From Stenotrophomonas sp. VV52 (GTDB lineage Bacteria > Pseudomonadota > Gammaproteobacteria > Xanthomonadales > Xanthomonadaceae): a DNA stretch of 64,000 bases. Of this stretch, positions 30,017-41,015 are shown one piece after another (the first letter of the stretch is position 1; each line of letters begins with the position of its first letter). The notes under the pieces were generated by a model. That model ran no database searches and had not been told where the DNA came from. It saw only the letters and a program-made list of their open reading frames with translations. Position numbers and translations under genes: made by a program. The stretch is taken from NCBI RefSeq assembly GCF_002893095.1, contig NZ_PKQQ01000002.1, positions 310,001-374,000 of the forward strand, in the 5' to 3' direction.

Positions 30017-30538
30017 ATGTACACCATCCGCCGCGCCGGCCCCGAAGACGCACCGACCCTGTCGGTGCTGGCCACCCGCACCTTCGTGGAAACCTTCGGC
30101 CACCTGTACCCGCCGCAGGACCTGCAGGATTTCCTCGACGAGGCCTACGCGGTCGACCGCCAGCAGGTGATCCTGTCCCACCCCGATTACGCGGTGTGGC
30201 TGCTGGAACGCGATGGCGTGGCCGTGGGCCATGCCGCCGCCGGCCCCTGCGGCCTGCCGCACGACCAGGTGCAGGCCGGCGATGGCGAGCTCAAGCGCCT
30301 GTACCTGATCAAGGACGAACAGAGCAGTGGCTGGGGCAGCCGCCTGCTGGAAACCGCGCTGGCCTGGCTGGAACGCGACGGCCCGCGCACCCTGTGGCTG
30401 GGGGTGTGGTCGGAAAACTTCGGCGCGCAGCGTTTCTACGCCCGCTACGGCTTCGAAAAAGTGGGTACCTACGAGTTCCCGGTCGGCAAGGTGAGGGACC
30501 TCGAGTTCATCCTGCGCCGCAACCCGCAGGCTTCCTGA
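30017..30538 (+). CDS. GNAT-family N-acetyltransferase
   Basis: The 173-residue protein fits the GNAT fold: an N-terminal strand-helix (YTIRRAGPEDAPTLSVLATR), an acetyl-CoA-binding strand ELKRLYLIKDEQSSGWGSRLL with a QxxGxG/A-like loop, and a terminal WLGVWSENFGAQRFYARYGFEKVG. It should transfer an acetyl group to an amine or protein N-terminus; the substrate is unknown. It may be co-transcribed with the acidic protein upstream. Confidence 0.82.
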   Translation: MYTIRRAGPEDAPTLSVLATRTFVETFGHLYPPQDLQDFLDEAYAVDRQQVILSHPDYAVWLLERDGVAVGHAAAGPCGLPHDQVQAGDGELKRLYLIKDEQSSGWGSRLLETALAWLERDGPRTLWLGVWSENFGAQRFYARYGFEKVGTYEFPVGKVRDLEFILRRNPQAS

Positions 30539-30623
30539 ACGCCTCGCTGCGGCTTCACCCGCCGTTCGTCAGTCCCTCTGTCTAATTGGGCCGTCTCCTA
30601 CTGCTGGATCGGTTCGCACCCGC

Positions 30624-30629
30624 TACGCT
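30624..30629 (+). promoter_or_regulatory. candidate -10 box giving a leaderless hydrolase mRNA
   Basis: TACGCT ends exactly 6 nt before the ATG at 30636 and no Shine-Dalgarno is present. No good -35 is visible, so this rests on the -10 and its spacing. Confidence 0.35.
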
Positions 30630-30635
30630 GCACCC

Positions 30636-31268
30636 ATGAATCCCCCCGTTTTACTGCTGCATGGCATCTGGAATGCCCGCGCCTGGGTCGGCCCGTTGGC
30701 CTGGCGCCTGCGTGCGCGCGGTTTCAGCGTAGACACCTTCGGCTATGCCAGCGTGTTCGGCGGCCCCGACGTGGCCGTGCCGCAGCTCCTGCAGCGGCTC
30801 AAGGACAGCGGCCCGGTGGCCCTGGTCGGGCACAGCCTGGGTGGCCTGGTCGCGCTGGAGGCGCTGCGCCGCCAGCCTGACCTGCCGGTCTCGCGGGTGG
30901 TCTGCCTGGGCTCGCCACTGCGCGGCAGCGGCACCGCCCGTACCCTGGCCGAACATGGCTGGTCGGCGGCGCTGGGTCGCAGTTCCGACCTGCTGCTCGA
31001 CGGCCTGCCGGACTGGCAGGGCAGGGCCCAGGTCGGGCTGATCGCCGGCTCGGTGCCGCACGGCCTGGGCAGCCTGCTGGGCGCCATTGGCGAGGCCTCC
31101 GACGGCACCGTGGCGCTGGACGAAACCCGCCTGCCGGGCCTGGCCGACCACTGCGTGGTGGCCGCCAGCCACAGCGGCCTGGTGTTCTCGCCCGACGCCG
31201 CCCGCCAGACCGCCGCCTTCCTGCGCGACGGCTGCTTCCGCCCGGACCGTACCGCCCACGCCGCCTGA
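30636..31268 (+). CDS. alpha/beta-hydrolase, lipase/esterase-like
   Basis: The 210-residue protein has the oxyanion strand VLLLHGIWN near the start and the nucleophile elbow GHSLGG (Ser about 69). An Asp in the DETRLPGLADH region and a late His (ASHSGLVFS) could complete the triad. There is no signal peptide, so it is cytosolic or loosely membrane-associated. The substrate is not readable. It precedes yebC by 54 bp in the same direction but probably has its own promoter. Confidence 0.8.
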   Translation: MNPPVLLLHGIWNARAWVGPLAWRLRARGFSVDTFGYASVFGGPDVAVPQLLQRLKDSGPVALVGHSLGGLVALEALRRQPDLPVSRVVCLGSPLRGSGTARTLAEHGWSAALGRSSDLLLDGLPDWQGRAQVGLIAGSVPHGLGSLLGAIGEASDGTVALDETRLPGLADHCVVAASHSGLVFSPDAARQTAAFLRDGCFRPDRTAHAA

Positions 31269-31322
31269 GCGGCCGATCAGGTAGAATCCGCGCCCTGTTC
31301 CCACGCAAGCACGGAAACACCC

Positions 31323-32054
31323 ATGGGTAGAGGCCCTTCCATCGAAAACCGCAAAAACGCGTCTGACGCGAAGCGCGGCAAGATTTTCACCAAGATCATC
31401 CGCGAGATCGGCGTTGCCGCGCGCGGCGGTGGAGGCGACCCCAACAACAACCCGCGCCTGCGCGTGGCCATGGACAAGGGCCTGGCCTCGAACATGTCCA
31501 AGGACGTGATCGAACGGGCCATCAAGAAGGCCACCGGCGAGCTGGAAGGGGTGGAGTACGAAGAGATCCGCTACGAGGGCTATGCCCCCGGTGGCGTGGC
31601 CGTGATCGTCGACTGCCTGACCGACAACCGCGTGCGCACCGTGGCCGATGTCCGCCACGCGTTCAGCAAGTGCGGCGGCAACATGGGCACCGAAGGCTCG
31701 GTGTCGTTCATGTTCAAGCGCGTGGGCGTGCTGCACTTTGCCGGCGGCGCCAACGAAGATGCGGTGACCGAGGCGGCCATCGAGGCCGGCGCCGATGACG
31801 TGGTGGTCTACCCCGAGGACGGCGCGATCGACGTGCTGACCGCGGCCGACATGTACCACGCGGTCAAGGACGCCATGGAAGCGGCCGGCCTGAAGCCGGA
31901 CCACGCCGAGCTCACCTTCCGCGCCGACAACGACATCAAGGTCGAGGGCGACACCGCCCTGCAGGTCAAGAAGATGCTGGACATGCTGGAAGACCTGGAC
32001 GACGTGCAGGACGTGTTCTCCAACGCCGACCTCGGCGCGGACGCGTACGCCTGA
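31323..32054 (+). CDS. yebC: YebC/PmpR-family protein
   Basis: The 243-residue protein begins with the invariant family start [20 protein letters not shown] and has [25 protein letters not shown] and [20 protein letters not shown]. The family was annotated as a transcriptional regulator; recent work links YebC-type proteins to relief of ribosome stalling. It sits directly upstream of ruvC, the common arrangement, and a TAGAAT box lies 36 bp before the start. Confidence 0.93.
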   Translation: MGRGPSIENRKNASDAKRGKIFTKIIREIGVAARGGGGDPNNNPRLRVAMDKGLASNMSKDVIERAIKKATGELEGVEYEEIRYEGYAPGGVAVIVDCLTDNRVRTVADVRHAFSKCGGNMGTEGSVSFMFKRVGVLHFAGGANEDAVTEAAIEAGADDVVVYPEDGAIDVLTAADMYHAVKDAMEAAGLKPDHAELTFRADNDIKVEGDTALQVKKMLDMLEDLDDVQDVFSNADLGADAYA

Positions 32055-32068
32055 CGGCGTAGCCCGGC

Positions 32069-32590
32069 ATGATCCGCATCCTCGGCATCGACCCCGGTTC
32101 GCAGCGGACCGGGGTCGGCATCATTGACGTCGACCCGTCCGGCAAAGTGGTGCACGTGCACCACCTGCCGCTGGTGCTGCTGGGCGCGGACGACTTCCCG
32201 CAGCGGATGAAGCTGCTGGTGCTGGGGCTCAATGCGCTGGTGGAGGAATACCGCCCGCACGAAGTGGCCATCGAGAAGGTGTTCATGGCGCGCAACCCGG
32301 ACTCGGCGCTGAAGCTGGGCCAGGCGCGCGGCGCGGCGATCTCGGCGGTGGTCATGCGCGACCTGCCGGTGCACGAATACGCGGCCAGCGAGATCAAGCT
32401 GGCGGTGGTCGGGCGCGGCGGGGCGGAAAAGCAACAGGTCCAACACATGGTCGGGCTTATGCTCAACCTGAAAGCCAAGCTGCAGGCCGACGCCGCCGAC
32501 GCGTTGGCCGTGGCCATCACCCATGCCCACGTACGGGCGACGGCGCAGCGCCTGGGGGTCAACGCCCGCCAGGCCTGGAGCCGGAAATGA
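32069..32590 (+). CDS. ruvC: Holliday-junction resolvase RuvC
   Basis: The 173-residue protein has the four-acid RNase H-like active site: Asp in [13 protein letters not shown], Glu in VAIEKVF, and the late acidic pair in [14 protein letters not shown]. It cuts four-way junctions as a dimer after RuvAB branch migration. It follows yebC by 14 bp and precedes ruvA by 10 bp, forming one operon. The cell carries a second RuvC-like gene in the prophage. Confidence 0.96.
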   Translation: MIRILGIDPGSQRTGVGIIDVDPSGKVVHVHHLPLVLLGADDFPQRMKLLVLGLNALVEEYRPHEVAIEKVFMARNPDSALKLGQARGAAISAVVMRDLPVHEYAASEIKLAVVGRGGAEKQQVQHMVGLMLNLKAKLQADAADALAVAITHAHVRATAQRLGVNARQAWSRK

Positions 32591-32600
32591 GGACATCTGC

Positions 32601-33188
32601 ATGATTGGTCGTCTGCGTGGGATCGTGGCGTACAAGGCGCCGCCGTGGCTGCTGATCGACGTCAACGGGGTCGGTTATGAGCTGGAGGCGCCGATGAGCA
32701 CCTTCTACGACCTGCCCGACCTGGGCCGCGAGGTGATCCTGTTCACCCACTACGCACAGAAGGAAGACAGCGTCTCGCTGTACGGCTTCCTGCGCGAGGG
32801 CGAGCGTCGGCTGTTCCGCGACGTGCAGAAGGTCAGCGGGATCGGTGCCAAGATCGCGCTGGCAGTGCTGTCGGGAGTGAGTGTGGACGAGTTCGCACGG
32901 ATGGTGCAGGCCGGCGACATCACCGCGCTGACCCGCATTCCCGGCATCGGCAAGAAGACCGCCGAGCGCATGGTGCTGGAGCTGCGCGACCGCGCGGCCA
33001 ATTTCAGCGGGGGCGGCGCGCCGATTGCCGGTGCGATGGCCACCGACCCGGTGTCCGAAGCCACCGTGGCGCTGCAGCAGCTGGGGTACAAGCCGGCCGA
33101 AGCGGCGCGCATGGCGCGCGATGCCAACAGCGAGGGCGACGACGTCGCCACCGTGATCCGCAAGGCCCTGCAGGCCGCGCTGCGCTGA
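32601..33188 (+). CDS. ruvA: Holliday-junction branch-migration protein RuvA
   Basis: The 195-residue length and start [15 protein letters not shown] are canonical. It has the OB-fold domain I, two helix-hairpin-helix motifs ([15 protein letters not shown] and [16 protein letters not shown]) and, after a flexible linker, domain III that contacts RuvB. It binds and flattens the junction so RuvB can pump DNA. The upstream open frame is only an overlap with ruvC. GAGGACA precedes the ATG. Confidence 0.96.
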   Translation: MIGRLRGIVAYKAPPWLLIDVNGVGYELEAPMSTFYDLPDLGREVILFTHYAQKEDSVSLYGFLREGERRLFRDVQKVSGIGAKIALAVLSGVSVDEFARMVQAGDITALTRIPGIGKKTAERMVLELRDRAANFSGGGAPIAGAMATDPVSEATVALQQLGYKPAEAARMARDANSEGDDVATVIRKALQAALR

Positions 33189-33234
33189 GCGCGCCGGCCT
33201 TCCTCCCCATCGACTGACGCCTGTCCGGAGTTCC

Positions 33235-35154
33235 ATGTCCACCTCTTCCTCCCAGCACGACAGCGGCCACGCCGGGCACGGCCATGCGCCGGCCGCCGGC
33301 GGCCTGGCCCTGATGGTCGGTGCGATCGGCGTGGTGTTCGGCGACATCGGCACCAGTCCGCTGTACACCCTGAAGGAAGCCTTCTCCGAGCACTACGGCC
33401 TGGTCGGCAACCACGACACCGTGCTGGGTGTGCTCTCGCTCGCGTTCTGGGCGCTGATGCTGGTGGTGACCCTGAAGTACGTCACCATCATCATGCGCGC
33501 CGACAACGACGGCGAGGGCGGCATCATGGCGCTGATGGCGCTGACCCAGCGCACCATGCGCAACGGCTCGCGCTCGGCCTACGTGGTCGGCATCCTGGGC
33601 ATCTTCGGCGCCTCGCTGTTCTTCGGCGACGGGGTGATCACCCCGGCCATCTCCGTGCTCGGCGCGGTGGAGGGCCTGGAAGTGGCCGCGCCTGGGTTGC
33701 ATGCGTTCATCGTGCCGATCACCGTGGTGGTGCTGCTGCTGGTGTTCGCCGCGCAGCGCTTCGGCACCGAGAAGATCGGCAAGGCGTTCGGGCCGATCAC
33801 CTCGGTATGGTTCGTTTCGCTGGCTGCGATCGGCATCTGGAACATCGTTGACGCCCCGGAAGTGCTGAAGGCCTTCAACCCGATCTGGGCGGTGCGCTTC
33901 TTCATGGACCACGGCTGGCACGGCATCTTCATCCTCGGCGCGGTGGTGCTGGCGGTGACCGGTGGCGAGGCGCTGTATGCAGACATGGGCCACTTCGGCG
34001 CAAAGCCCATCCGCCACGCCTGGTACTTCTTCGTGCTGCCGTGCCTGGTGCTGAACTACCTGGGGCAGGGCGCGCTGGTGCTCAACGACCCCGGCGCGGT
34101 GAAGAACCCGTTCTTCGAGGCGGTGCCGGACTGGGCGCTGTACCCGATGATCATCCTGGCCACCATGGCCGCGGTGATCGCCTCGCAGTCGGTGATCACC
34201 GGCGCGTTCTCGGTCTCGCGCCAGGCCATGCAGCTGGGTTACATCCCGCGCATGCGCATCACCCATACCTCGCACGACACCATCGGCCAGATCTACATTC
34301 CGGGCATCAACTGGGGCATCGCGGTGATGGTGATCGGCCTGGTGCTGGCCTTCCGCAGCTCGTCCAACCTGGCGGTGGCCTACGGCATCTCGGTGTCGGC
34401 GACCATGCTGATCGACACCCTGCTGCTGGTCCTGGTCGCCCGCGCGCTGTGGCCGACCTCGCGCTACTGGATCATTCCGCTGTGCGTGGTGTTCTTCATC
34501 ATCGACCTGGGCTTCGTGATCGCCAACGGCGCCAAGCTGCTGCAGGGCGCCTGGTTCCCGGTGGTGCTGGGCATCGTGCTGTTCACCATGATGCGCACCT
34601 GGCGGCGTGGCCGCGAGCTGCTGCGCGATGAGATCCGCAAGGACGGCATCCGCCTGGATACGTTCCTGCCGGGGCTGATGCTGGCCCCGCCGGTACGCGT
34701 GCCGGGCACCGCGGTGTTCCTCACCGCCGACCCTTCGGTGGCCCCGCATGCGCTGATGCACAACCTCAAGCACAACAAGGTGCTGCACGAGCGCAACGTG
34801 TTCCTGCACGTGGAGACCCTGCCCATTCCCTACGCGATGGAAGGCCAGCGGTTGAAGATCGAGTCGGTGGGCGATGAGTTCTACCGCGTGTTCGTGCGTT
34901 TCGGCTTCATGGAGACCCCGGACGTGCCGCTGGCGCTGATGCGCTCGTGCGACCGCGGCGGGATCTACTTCGACCCGATGGACACCACCTTCTTCGCCAG
35001 CCGCGAGACCATCGTGGCCACCGCCAACCGCGGCATGCCGATCTGGCGCGACAAGCTGTTCGCGCTGATGCACCGGAACGCGGCACCGGCGACCGGGTTC
35101 TTCCGGATTCCGGGGAATCGTCTCGTGGAATTGGGCGCGCAGGTCGAAATTTGA
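33235..35154 (+). CDS. kup: low-affinity potassium transporter Kup
   Basis: The 639-residue protein matches KUP: the opening segment [20 protein letters not shown], about twelve membrane helices, [20 protein letters not shown], and a soluble C-terminal domain with [14 protein letters not shown]. It imports K+ with H+ across the inner membrane. The N-terminus has a His-rich cytosolic stretch ([13 protein letters not shown]). GGAG lies 6 nt before the ATG. It is inserted between ruvA and ruvB, which are adjacent in most bacteria, and ends at a GTAG repeat. Confidence 0.95.
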   Translation: MSTSSSQHDSGHAGHGHAPAAGGLALMVGAIGVVFGDIGTSPLYTLKEAFSEHYGLVGNHDTVLGVLSLAFWALMLVVTLKYVTIIMRADNDGEGGIMALMALTQRTMRNGSRSAYVVGILGIFGASLFFGDGVITPAISVLGAVEGLEVAAPGLHAFIVPITVVVLLLVFAAQRFGTEKIGKAFGPITSVWFVSLAAIGIWNIVDAPEVLKAFNPIWAVRFFMDHGWHGIFILGAVVLAVTGGEALYADMGHFGAKPIRHAWYFFVLPCLVLNYLGQGALVLNDPGAVKNPFFEAVPDWALYPMIILATMAAVIASQSVITGAFSVSRQAMQLGYIPRMRITHTSHDTIGQIYIPGINWGIAVMVIGLVLAFRSSSNLAVAYGISVSATMLIDTLLLVLVARALWPTSRYWIIPLCVVFFIIDLGFVIANGAKLLQGAWFPVVLGIVLFTMMRTWRRGRELLRDEIRKDGIRLDTFLPGLMLAPPVRVPGTAVFLTADPSVAPHALMHNLKHNKVLHERNVFLHVETLPIPYAMEGQRLKIESVGDEFYRVFVRFGFMETPDVPLALMRSCDRGGIYFDPMDTTFFASRETIVATANRGMPIWRDKLFALMHRNAAPATGFFRIPGNRLVELGAQVEI

Positions 35155-35157
35155 CGG

Positions 35158-35182
35158 GGAGCCGGCCGGCGGCCGGCACTAC
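35158..35182 (-). repeat. SMAG-type GTAG palindrome, monomer
   Basis: It has the same arm sequence as the dimers at 4.0 and 5.8 kb (GAGCCGGCCGGCGGCCGG, ending CACTAC). It lies between kup and ruvB, 24 bp before the ruvB -10 candidate. Confidence 0.8.
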
Positions 35183-35205
35183 GTCGAATTCGCGTCTTTT
35201 TGCCT

Positions 35206-35211
35206 CATAAT
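35206..35211 (+). promoter_or_regulatory. candidate -10 box giving a leaderless ruvB mRNA
   Basis: CATAAT ends exactly 6 nt before the ruvB ATG (35218). The -35 is weak (GTCGAA, 17-nt spacer). There is no well-spaced Shine-Dalgarno. Confidence 0.45.
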
Positions 35212-35217
35212 CGGGAA

Positions 35218-36258
35218 ATGACCGACGACCGCATCATTGGCGCCGGTGCCACCCGCGAGGATGACACCACCGACGCCAGCATCCGCCCCAAGCGCATGGC
35301 CGACTACCTTGGCCAGGCGCCCGTGCGCGAGCAGCTGTCGATCTACATCGAAGCGGCCAAGGCCCGTGGCGATGCGCTGGACCATGTGCTGATCTTCGGG
35401 CCGCCCGGCCTGGGCAAGACCACCCTGAGCCACGTGATCGCCAACGAGCTGGGCGTGGCGCTGCGGGTCACCTCCGGGCCGGTGATCGAAAAGGCCGGCG
35501 ACCTGGCCGCGCTGCTCACCAACCTGCAGCCCCACGACGTGCTGTTCGTGGACGAAATCCACCGCCTGTCGCCGGTGGTGGAAGAAGTGCTGTACCCGGC
35601 GATGGAAGATTTCCAGATCGACATCATGATCGGCGAGGGCCCTGCGGCGCGCTCGATCAAGATCGACCTGCCGCCGTTCACCCTGATCGGCGCCACCACC
35701 CGTGCCGGCCTGCTGACCGCGCCGCTGCGCGACCGCTTCGGCATCGTGCACCGGCTGGAGTTCTACACCCCCGAGGAGCTGACGAAGATCGTCCGGCGCT
35801 CGGCGGCGATCCTCGGCATCGACTGCACCGCCGAAGGCGCGGCGGAAATCGCACGCCGTTCGCGCGGAACCCCGCGTATCGCCAACCGGCTGCTGCGCCG
35901 CGTGCGCGACTACGCCCAGGTCAAGGCCAACGGGCATATCGACCAGGACGTGGCGCAGGCCGCCATGCAGATGCTGAAGGTCGACCCGGAAGGCTTCGAC
36001 GACCTCGACCGGCGCATGCTGCGCACCCTGATCGACTATTTCGACGGCGGCCCGGTCGGCGTGGAATCGATGGCCGCAGCGCTCTCCGAGGAGCGCGGCA
36101 CGCTGGAAGACGTGGTCGAACCCTACCTGATCCAGCAGGGCTTCCTGGTGCGCACCGCGCGCGGCCGCATGGCCACCCACAAGGCGTACCGCCACCTGGG
36201 CCTGAAGCCGAAGAACCCGCCGGCCGACCTGTTCGCGGAGGTCCCCGATGCCGGTTGA
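35218..36258 (+). CDS. ruvB: Holliday-junction helicase RuvB
   Basis: The 346-residue AAA+ protein has Walker [10 protein letters not shown], Walker B LFVDEIHR, sensor 1 [11 protein letters not shown], an Arg finger in APLRDRFG and a C-terminal winged helix ([29 protein letters not shown]). Hexameric rings drive branch migration with RuvA. The ATG at 35218 is chosen over the slightly longer frame because it gives the usual N-terminus. The last 11 bp overlap ybgC. Confidence 0.96.
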   Translation: MTDDRIIGAGATREDDTTDASIRPKRMADYLGQAPVREQLSIYIEAAKARGDALDHVLIFGPPGLGKTTLSHVIANELGVALRVTSGPVIEKAGDLAALLTNLQPHDVLFVDEIHRLSPVVEEVLYPAMEDFQIDIMIGEGPAARSIKIDLPPFTLIGATTRAGLLTAPLRDRFGIVHRLEFYTPEELTKIVRRSAAILGIDCTAEGAAEIARRSRGTPRIANRLLRRVRDYAQVKANGHIDQDVAQAAMQMLKVDPEGFDDLDRRMLRTLIDYFDGGPVGVESMAAALSEERGTLEDVVEPYLIQQGFLVRTARGRMATHKAYRHLGLKPKNPPADLFAEVPDAG

Positions 36259-36679
36259 CGCGCGGTTCAGTTGGCCGACACGCATATATTGGGAAGATAC
36301 CGACGCTGGCGGCGTGGTCTACCACGCCCGCTACGTGGCCTTCATGGAACGGGCACGCACCGAATGGATGCGGGCGCTGGGGTACGGCCAGGAACGCACC
36401 CGCACCGAGCATGGCCTGGTGTTCGCGGTCCGGTCGATGACCCTCGAGTTCCTGAAGCCGGCGCGGCTGGACGACGCGCTGCTGGTGACCGCCACGCTGG
36501 TGCAGTGCAAGCGCGCCAGCATGGTGTTCGAACAGGCGGTGTGTCGCGGCGATGAAACGCTGCTGACCGCGCAGGTGAAGATCGCGGCATTGGACGCCTC
36601 CACATTCAAGCCGCGCGGCATGGACGATGCTCTCCACGCCGCGCTGAAACCCCACGTTATTCAAACAGCCGCATATTGA
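36248..36679 (+). CDS. ybgC: Tol-Pal associated acyl-CoA thioesterase YbgC
   Basis: The 143-residue hot-dog-fold protein has the 4-hydroxybenzoyl-CoA thioesterase signature [27 protein letters not shown] with the catalytic Asp. YbgC hydrolyses short-chain acyl-CoA or acyl-ACP and heads the tol operon in many proteobacteria. It overlaps ruvB by 11 bp, so expression of junction processing and the envelope operon may be linked. Confidence 0.94.
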   Translation: MPVDARFSWPTRIYWEDTDAGGVVYHARYVAFMERARTEWMRALGYGQERTRTEHGLVFAVRSMTLEFLKPARLDDALLVTATLVQCKRASMVFEQAVCRGDETLLTAQVKIAALDASTFKPRGMDDALHAALKPHVIQTAAY

Positions 36680-36689
36680 GGAACAACGG

Positions 36690-37469
36690 ATGATCGCAAT
36701 GCTTTTGGCCCTGCAGGCCACGGTGGTCGAAGCGCTGCCGCAGGAAGTCACCAGCGCCGCGTCGCAGACCGTCGCCCAGGCCGCGCACGGCGGTGGCATC
36801 AATTACCTGGACCTGATGATCAAGGCCAGTTTGCCGGTGAAGATCATCGTGCTGCTGCTGCTGGTCGGCTCGTTCATCAGCTGGGTGATCATCTTCCGCA
36901 AGGCGCGCGTGTTCAACGCCGCCAACCGTGAGGCCGACGAGTTCGAAAGCCGCTTCTGGTCCGGTGCGGACCTGGGCAAGCTGTACAGCGCCGCCACCGA
37001 CCGCAACCGCAAGGTGGGCGGGCTGGAGGCGATCTTCGAAGCGGGCTTCCGCGAGTTCACCCGCCTGCGCGACAAGCGCCGCCTGGACGGCCGCGCCCAG
37101 CTGGAAGGCGCCCAGCGCGCCATGCGCACCACCTACACCCGCGAAGTGGACCAGATGGAGCGCAGCCTGGAGCTGCTGGCCAACATCGGTTCCACCGCGC
37201 CGTACGTGGGCCTGGTCGGCACCGTGTTCGGCATCATGGTGACCATGCACGACATGATCAACAGCGGCGAGCAGGCCGGTATCGCCTCGGTCGCCCCGGG
37301 TATTTCCGAAGCGCTGTTCGCCACCGCCATCGGCCTGTTCGTGGCCATTCCGGCGGTGTGGGCCTACAACCGCTTCACCACCCGCGTCGAGCGCCTGTCG
37401 GTCCGCTTTGAAACCTTCGCCGAAGAGTTCAGCTCGATCCTGCAGCGCCAGTCCGCAGGCGACGAGTAA
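36690..37469 (+). CDS. tolQ: Tol-Pal system proton-channel subunit TolQ
   Basis: The 259-residue inner-membrane protein has three transmembrane helices (about 40-60, 155-180, 195-220) and the MotA/TolQ/ExbB signature VGLVGTVFGIMVTMHDM. With TolR it forms the proton-driven stator that energises TolA for outer-membrane constriction at division. It starts 10 bp after ybgC and is followed by tolR after 23 bp. Confidence 0.95.
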   Translation: MIAMLLALQATVVEALPQEVTSAASQTVAQAAHGGGINYLDLMIKASLPVKIIVLLLLVGSFISWVIIFRKARVFNAANREADEFESRFWSGADLGKLYSAATDRNRKVGGLEAIFEAGFREFTRLRDKRRLDGRAQLEGAQRAMRTTYTREVDQMERSLELLANIGSTAPYVGLVGTVFGIMVTMHDMINSGEQAGIASVAPGISEALFATAIGLFVAIPAVWAYNRFTTRVERLSVRFETFAEEFSSILQRQSAGDE

Positions 37470-37492
37470 GCGCCCAGCACAAGGACTCTGCC

Positions 37493-37910
<418 letters not shown>

Positions 37911-37921
<11 letters not shown>

Positions 37922-38969
37922 CGTCCTGCCCCCGCAGCGCCAGCCCGAGGAACAGTGGGGTCTGCCGATCGCGCTGGCGATCCTCGTGCATCTGCTGCTG
38001 GCGATGGTGTTCATCGCCGCGTGGCTGTGGTCGCCGCAGCGTTCCACCGAAGCGGCAGCAGGCGACCCGGCGATTGAAGCCAGCCTGCAGCTGAGCGCAT
38101 CGGAGGCTGCCGCTGCCCGCCAGGCGCTGCGCGCCTCGGAAAAGCTGCCGGACCTGCCCGAACCGGTGGCCGAGCCGATTCCGGTGGAGGAAGACACCGT
38201 GCCGCCGCCGCAGCCGCTGCCCGAGCCGCGCCCGCAGGACGCGCCGACCCCGCAGCAGCAGAATGCCCAGGAACGCATCGCCCAGCCGGACACGGTCGAC
38301 CAGGCCGCGGTCAACGCGATGTCGATCTCCGCCGAGAAGGCCAAGCAGGAACAGGAAGCCAAGCGTCGCCAGGAGCAGATCGACCTGACCGAGCGCAAGC
38401 GCGTGGAAGAAGCCGAGCAGAAGCTGCGCCTGGCCAAGCAGCAGGAAGAGGCCGCGCAGAAGAAGAAGTTGGCCGAGCAGGAGCAGAAGGCCAACGACGT
38501 CAAGGCCGAAGCCGAGCGCCAGAAGAAGATCGCCGAGATCCGCAGCCGCCGCGAGGCGGCCGAGAAGGAAGCCAAGCTGGCCGAGCAGAAGCTGCGCCAG
38601 CTGGCCGCCGCGCGTGCCGCTACCGGCCAGTCCACCGCCGGGGCCACCGGCGCAGCGCAGCCGGCCGCCGGTGGTGGCGGCACCAGCGACGACCTGCGTG
38701 CCAAGTACGCTGCGGCCATCCAGCAGAAGGTACTGGCGTCGTGGACCCGTCCAGACAACGTGCCGTTCGGCCAGCGCTGCAAAATCGAAATCGTGCAGTT
38801 GCCCGGCGGCAACGTGAGCTCGGCCAAGGTCAGCCCGGACTGCCCGTTCGACGAGGCCGGCCGCCGCTCCATCGAAGCGGCGGTGCTCAACGCGCAGCCG
38901 CTGCCCTACCGCGGTTTCGAGACCGTATTCGCGCGCCAGCTCAACTTTACGTTCACCGCCCAGGACTGA
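37911..38969 (+). CDS. tolA: Tol-Pal system protein TolA
   Basis: The 352-residue protein has three TolA parts: one N-terminal membrane helix (ALAILVHLLLAMVFIAAWLW), a long Pro- then Lys/Glu/Ala-rich helical stalk (about 60-235) spanning the periplasm, and a C-terminal domain (about 260-352) with the cysteine pair around RCKIEIVQLPGG and PDCPF. It links the TolQR motor to TolB and Pal. The 141-bp gap before tolB holds no gene. Confidence 0.94.
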
Positions 38970-39110
38970 GGTCCCGGGCGGTTTCGTTAACGAGCCGTGA
39001 TTTCCAGCGCCGCGACCACTCGGATTTCACACCCGGTTGGTTCATCATTGCGAAACGGTTCACCGCCGTGCTGATATCCCTCGTTCTGGTTTTCCCCCTA
39101 TAGAGCGCCC

Positions 39111-40433
39111 ATGAAGAAGATGCCTCGCTGGTTTGCCGTGTTCGCGGTCTTGTTGTTGCTGCCTTTTGCCGCCGTTGCGCAGCAGAGGGGCCTGGATATC
39201 GACATCATCGGCGGCAACGCCTCCGCGCTGCCCATCACCGTGGTCCCCATGCCCTACCAGGGCTCGGCCGCCGCGCCGCAGACCGACGTGGCCTCGGTGG
39301 TACGCGCCGACCTGGAGCGTTCGGGCCAGTTCCGCACCCTGCCGGAAGCCCAGATCGTTGAAAAGCCGACCCGTGGCAGCGAGATCCAGTTCGCCACCTG
39401 GCGCGCGCTGAAGCAGAACTACATCGTGGTCGGCCGGGTCATGGACGCCGGCGCCGGCGCCTACCGGGTCGAGTACGAGCTGTACGACGTGCCCAAGGGC
39501 GAGCGCCTGCTCGGCCTGGCCATGACCGCCCGTGGCAATGCCATGCGCGACGTCGCCCACCAGATGGCCGACGCCATCTACGAGAAGATCACCGGCGTTC
39601 GCGGCGCCTTCTGGACCCGCATCGCCTACGTCACCGCCAGCGGCAAGGGCGATGCCATGCGCTACGCGCTGATGGTGGCCGACTCCGACGGCTTCAACCC
39701 GCAGACCATCGTCCGCTCGGCCGAGCCGCTGCTGTCGCCGTCGTGGAGCCCGGACGGCAACCGCCTGGCCTATGTCAGCTTCGAGCGTGGCAATTCGGCG
39801 ATCTACATCCAGAACATCTCCACCGGCGCCCGTGAGCTGGTCACCAGCTTCCGCGGCATCAACAGCGCCCCCTCGTTCTCCCCGGACGGCCGCCGCCTGG
39901 CCCTGTCGCTGTCGCGCAGCGGCAACCCGGAAATCTACGTGATGGACCTGGGCAGCAAGCAGCTCACCCAGCTCACCAACCACTTCGCCATCGACACCGA
40001 GCCGACCTGGAGCGCAGACGGTTCCAGCGTCTACTTCACCTCCGACCGTGGCGGTCGCCCGCAGATCTACCAGGTGCCCTCCACCGGTGGCAGCGCCTCG
40101 CGCGTGACCTTCCAGGGCAACTACAACGCCACCCCGAGCATCTCCTACGACGGCAAGAAGCTGGTCGTGGCGCAGGGCAGCGGCAACACCTACAAGATCG
40201 CGATGATGGACAGCAGCCTGGGTTCCCCGCGCTGGAGCACGCTGTCGCCGGGCTCGCTGGACGAGTCCCCGACCTTCGCGCCGAACGCGAGCATGGTGTT
40301 GTACGCCGCCCGCGAAGGTGGCCGTGGCGTGCTCTATGCGGTGTCGGCTGATGCGCGCGTCCGCCAGCGCCTGGTGCTGGCCGACGGTGACGTCCGCGAA
40401 CCTTCGTGGTCGCCATACCGTACAAAGCGCTAA
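39111..40433 (+). CDS. tolB: Tol-Pal system periplasmic protein TolB
   Basis: The 440-residue precursor has a signal peptide ending AVAQQ, an alpha/beta N-terminal domain and a six-bladed beta-propeller. The propeller repeats read as variants of [31 protein letters not shown] and [15 protein letters not shown]. It exchanges between TolA and Pal in the periplasm. The C-terminus WSPYRTKR is typical. Confidence 0.96.
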   Translation: MKKMPRWFAVFAVLLLLPFAAVAQQRGLDIDIIGGNASALPITVVPMPYQGSAAAPQTDVASVVRADLERSGQFRTLPEAQIVEKPTRGSEIQFATWRALKQNYIVVGRVMDAGAGAYRVEYELYDVPKGERLLGLAMTARGNAMRDVAHQMADAIYEKITGVRGAFWTRIAYVTASGKGDAMRYALMVADSDGFNPQTIVRSAEPLLSPSWSPDGNRLAYVSFERGNSAIYIQNISTGARELVTSFRGINSAPSFSPDGRRLALSLSRSGNPEIYVMDLGSKQLTQLTNHFAIDTEPTWSADGSSVYFTSDRGGRPQIYQVPSTGGSASRVTFQGNYNATPSISYDGKKLVVAQGSGNTYKIAMMDSSLGSPRWSTLSPGSLDESPTFAPNASMVLYAAREGGRGVLYAVSADARVRQRLVLADGDVREPSWSPYRTKR

Positions 40434-40496
40434 CAGAGTGTTAAGATCCGCACGTATTCATCCCACATCCGGCTTTAGGAGCCTCAAAGGTATTTC

Positions 40497-41012
40497 ATGA
40501 ACAAGACCTCCCGCGTTTTGCTTGTCTCCCTGTTGTCCGTGGCCGTCCTGGCCGGTTGCTCCAAGAAGGTCAAGGAAGCTCCGGAAGCTCCGGTTGACAC
40601 CGGCAGCACCACCCAGCCGACCGGCCCGTCGACCTCCGGCCTGTACGGCCCGGGCGACCTGGACACCGACGCCTGCCTGCGTCAGCGCGTCGTGCTGTTC
40701 GACCTGGACCAGGAAGCGATCAAGCCGGAGTTCCAGGCCCAGATGGCCTGCCACGCCAAGTACCTGCGTGACCGTCCGTCGGCCCGCATGACCCTGCAGG
40801 GCCACACCGACGAGCGCGGTTCGCGCGCGTACAACCAGGCCCTGGGCGAGCGTCGTGGCAATGCCGTGTCGTCGGCCCTGCAGGCCAACGGTGGTTCGGC
40901 CAGCCAGATCACCGTCGTGTCCTACGGTGAAGAGCGTCCGGTCTGCACCGAGTCGAACGAAGGTTGCTGGTCGCAGAACCGTCGCGTCGAAATCGTCTAC
41001 ACCGCGCAGTAA
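40497..41012 (+). CDS. pal: peptidoglycan-associated lipoprotein Pal
   Basis: The 171-residue lipoprotein has a lipobox (VAVLAGC, Cys about 21), a short linker and an OmpA-like peptidoglycan-binding domain (LQGHTDERGSRAYNQALGERRGNAV, with Asp and Arg for diaminopimelate). It tethers the outer membrane to the wall and is moved to the septum by TolB. A TAAGAT box at about 40441 and a 63-bp leader suggest an extra promoter. Confidence 0.95.
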   Translation: MNKTSRVLLVSLLSVAVLAGCSKKVKEAPEAPVDTGSTTQPTGPSTSGLYGPGDLDTDACLRQRVVLFDLDQEAIKPEFQAQMACHAKYLRDRPSARMTLQGHTDERGSRAYNQALGERRGNAVSSALQANGGSASQITVVSYGEERPVCTESNEGCWSQNRRVEIVYTAQ

Positions 41013-41015
41013 TCC

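Noticed and set aside
29815..30585. Plus-strand frame overlapping the acidic gene and GNAT gene
   Set aside because: It is Lys/Arg/Pro-rich and out of frame with both; the GNAT fold in the other frame is clear.
38970..39110. Small gene between tolA and tolB
   Set aside because: No frame has a start with a ribosome-binding site; the only open stretch overlaps the tolA end out of frame.
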